The notes beneath the pieces are model-generated. The model did not search any database and had not been told where the DNA came from. It saw nothing but the letters and a program-made list of their open reading frames with translations. Made by a program: the position numbers and the translations under genes. Below are positions 6,035 to 6,416 of a stretch of 6,416 nucleotides of DNA, in pieces (position 1 is the first letter of the stretch; every line of letters starts with the position of its first letter). Source of the stretch: Belnapia sp. (GTDB taxonomy: Bacteria > Pseudomonadota > Alphaproteobacteria > Acetobacterales > Acetobacteraceae); NCBI GenBank assembly GCA_028291445.1, contig JAQGIA010000132.1, forward strand, positions 1 to 6,416, in the 5' to 3' direction.

Positions 6035-6416
6035 TCAGTTTCCTCCGAGGTAGTCTTTGGTCCAGCGCTTGTAGTCGCTGTCGCGGGTGATGCGGCCCAT
6101 CAGCCCGCCGGTCGGCAGGCCGGGCAGGTCCTTGGGCTGCACGCCGTCGCGCAGCGCCTTCAGCGTGGCATAGACCGCCTGCTGCGCGGCCATGATGGGT
6201 TGGTGCCCCTGCAGGGCGATGCGCACGCCGCGGGCAGCGAGATAGGCCTTGTCGTTGATCTCGGTGCCCTCGACGCCGCCGATGATGATGGGCAGGGTGG
6301 CGACGGCTGCGACGGCATCGAGTTCGGCGCGGGTCTTGATGCCGGTGTAGAACAGCGCATCGGCGCCGCTGGTGGTATAGGCGCGGGTGCGGGCGACCGC
6401 ATCCTCGATGCCGTTG
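6035..6416 (-). CDS. Isocitrate lyase/phosphoenolpyruvate mutase superfamily protein, C-terminal part (cut by window edge)
   Basis: The minus-strand frame is open from the right edge to a TGA at 6037-6035 and gives the last 126 residues of a protein. The segment ARTRAYTTSGADALFYTGI matches the late-barrel strand region of the superfamily (compare the AGAD-plus-acid region of methylisocitrate lyase PrpB). It is followed by LPIIIGGVEG and by GVRIALQGHQPIMAAQQAVY and TLKALRDG, a C-terminal helix pattern seen in members such as oxaloacetate decarboxylase, dimethylmalate lyase and carboxyphosphonoenolpyruvate mutase-like proteins. These enzymes make or break C-C or C-P bonds next to a 2-oxo acid. 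The Mg-binding acids and the loop with the catalytic Cys or its replacement are upstream of the window, so lyase, decarboxylase or mutase cannot be chosen. It is the upstream partner of the hydroxy-acid oxidase, 4 bases away. The short tail ending YKRWTKDYLGGN is intact. Confidence 0.82.
   Translation of the reverse strand, partial: NGIEDAVARTRAYTTSGADALFYTGIKTRAELDAVAAVATLPIIIGGVEGTEINDKAYLAARGVRIALQGHQPIMAAQQAVYATLKALRDGVQPKDLPGLPTGGLMGRITRDSDYKRWTKDYLGGN
6041..6046 (-). promoter_or_regulatory. Ribosome binding site of the hydroxy-acid oxidase gene
   Basis: The minus strand reads GGAGGA at 6046-6041, inside the last codons of the upstream lyase-family gene and 10 bases before the ATG at 6030. 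This supports the start and a two-gene transcription unit. Confidence 0.7.

Noticed and set aside
5074..6090. Long plus-strand open frame (338 codons) across the hydroxy-acid oxidase
   Set aside because: Gly/Asp/Ala-rich mirror of a well-supported gene with no family match that I recognise.

Overview
The window is very GC-rich with strong third-position G/C bias and tightly packed catabolic and transport genes. It looks like an alphaproteobacterial chromosome, and the style fits the Acetobacteraceae/Roseomonas-like group; that placement is an inference from composition and gene types, because no rRNA or other phylogenetic marker is present. I see no mobile element, CRISPR array, tRNA or rRNA.

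Layout from left to right. (1) Bases 1-1200, minus strand: the N-terminal part of an AMP-forming acyl-CoA ligase (cut by the left edge), preceded by a LivG-type ABC ATPase whose stop overlaps the ligase start by 4 bases (GTGA). This is the familiar start of a branched-chain-amino-acid-type (HAAT) transporter cluster that carries its own CoA ligase. (2) Bases 1201-1359: a short gap with an AT-rich island that may hold a promoter for that cluster. (3) Bases 1360-2868, minus strand: an M81/MlrC-family metallopeptidase with all four expected zinc/catalytic residues. (4) Bases 2869-3198: a 330-base divergent control region with a small perfect inverted repeat. (5) Bases 3199-4830, plus strand: a gamma-glutamyltransferase-fold Ntn-hydrolase whose start is fixed by a strong AGGAGG. 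(6) Bases 4831-4935: a convergent intergenic region with two related hairpins, one an excellent two-way terminator. (7) Bases 4936-6416, minus strand: an FMN-dependent alpha-hydroxy-acid oxidase and, 4 bases upstream, the C-terminal part of an isocitrate lyase/PEP mutase superfamily protein cut by the right edge.

How the genes may work together (inference): the minus-strand cluster at the left would import a small organic or amino-acid-like solute and activate an acid as its CoA thioester. The divergently transcribed M81 hydrolase and GGT-like hydrolase could cleave peptide or amide substrates, perhaps under shared control. The right-hand pair would handle 2-hydroxy and 2-oxo acids by flavin oxidation and C-C bond lyase chemistry. 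The most notable point is that the GGT-like protein has Ser where the catalytic Thr is expected and lacks the residues that bind the gamma-glutamyl group in true GGTs. It is therefore probably not a glutathione-type gamma-glutamyltransferase. Otherwise this is an ordinary accessory-metabolism region, and I do not see a clearly new biological system.
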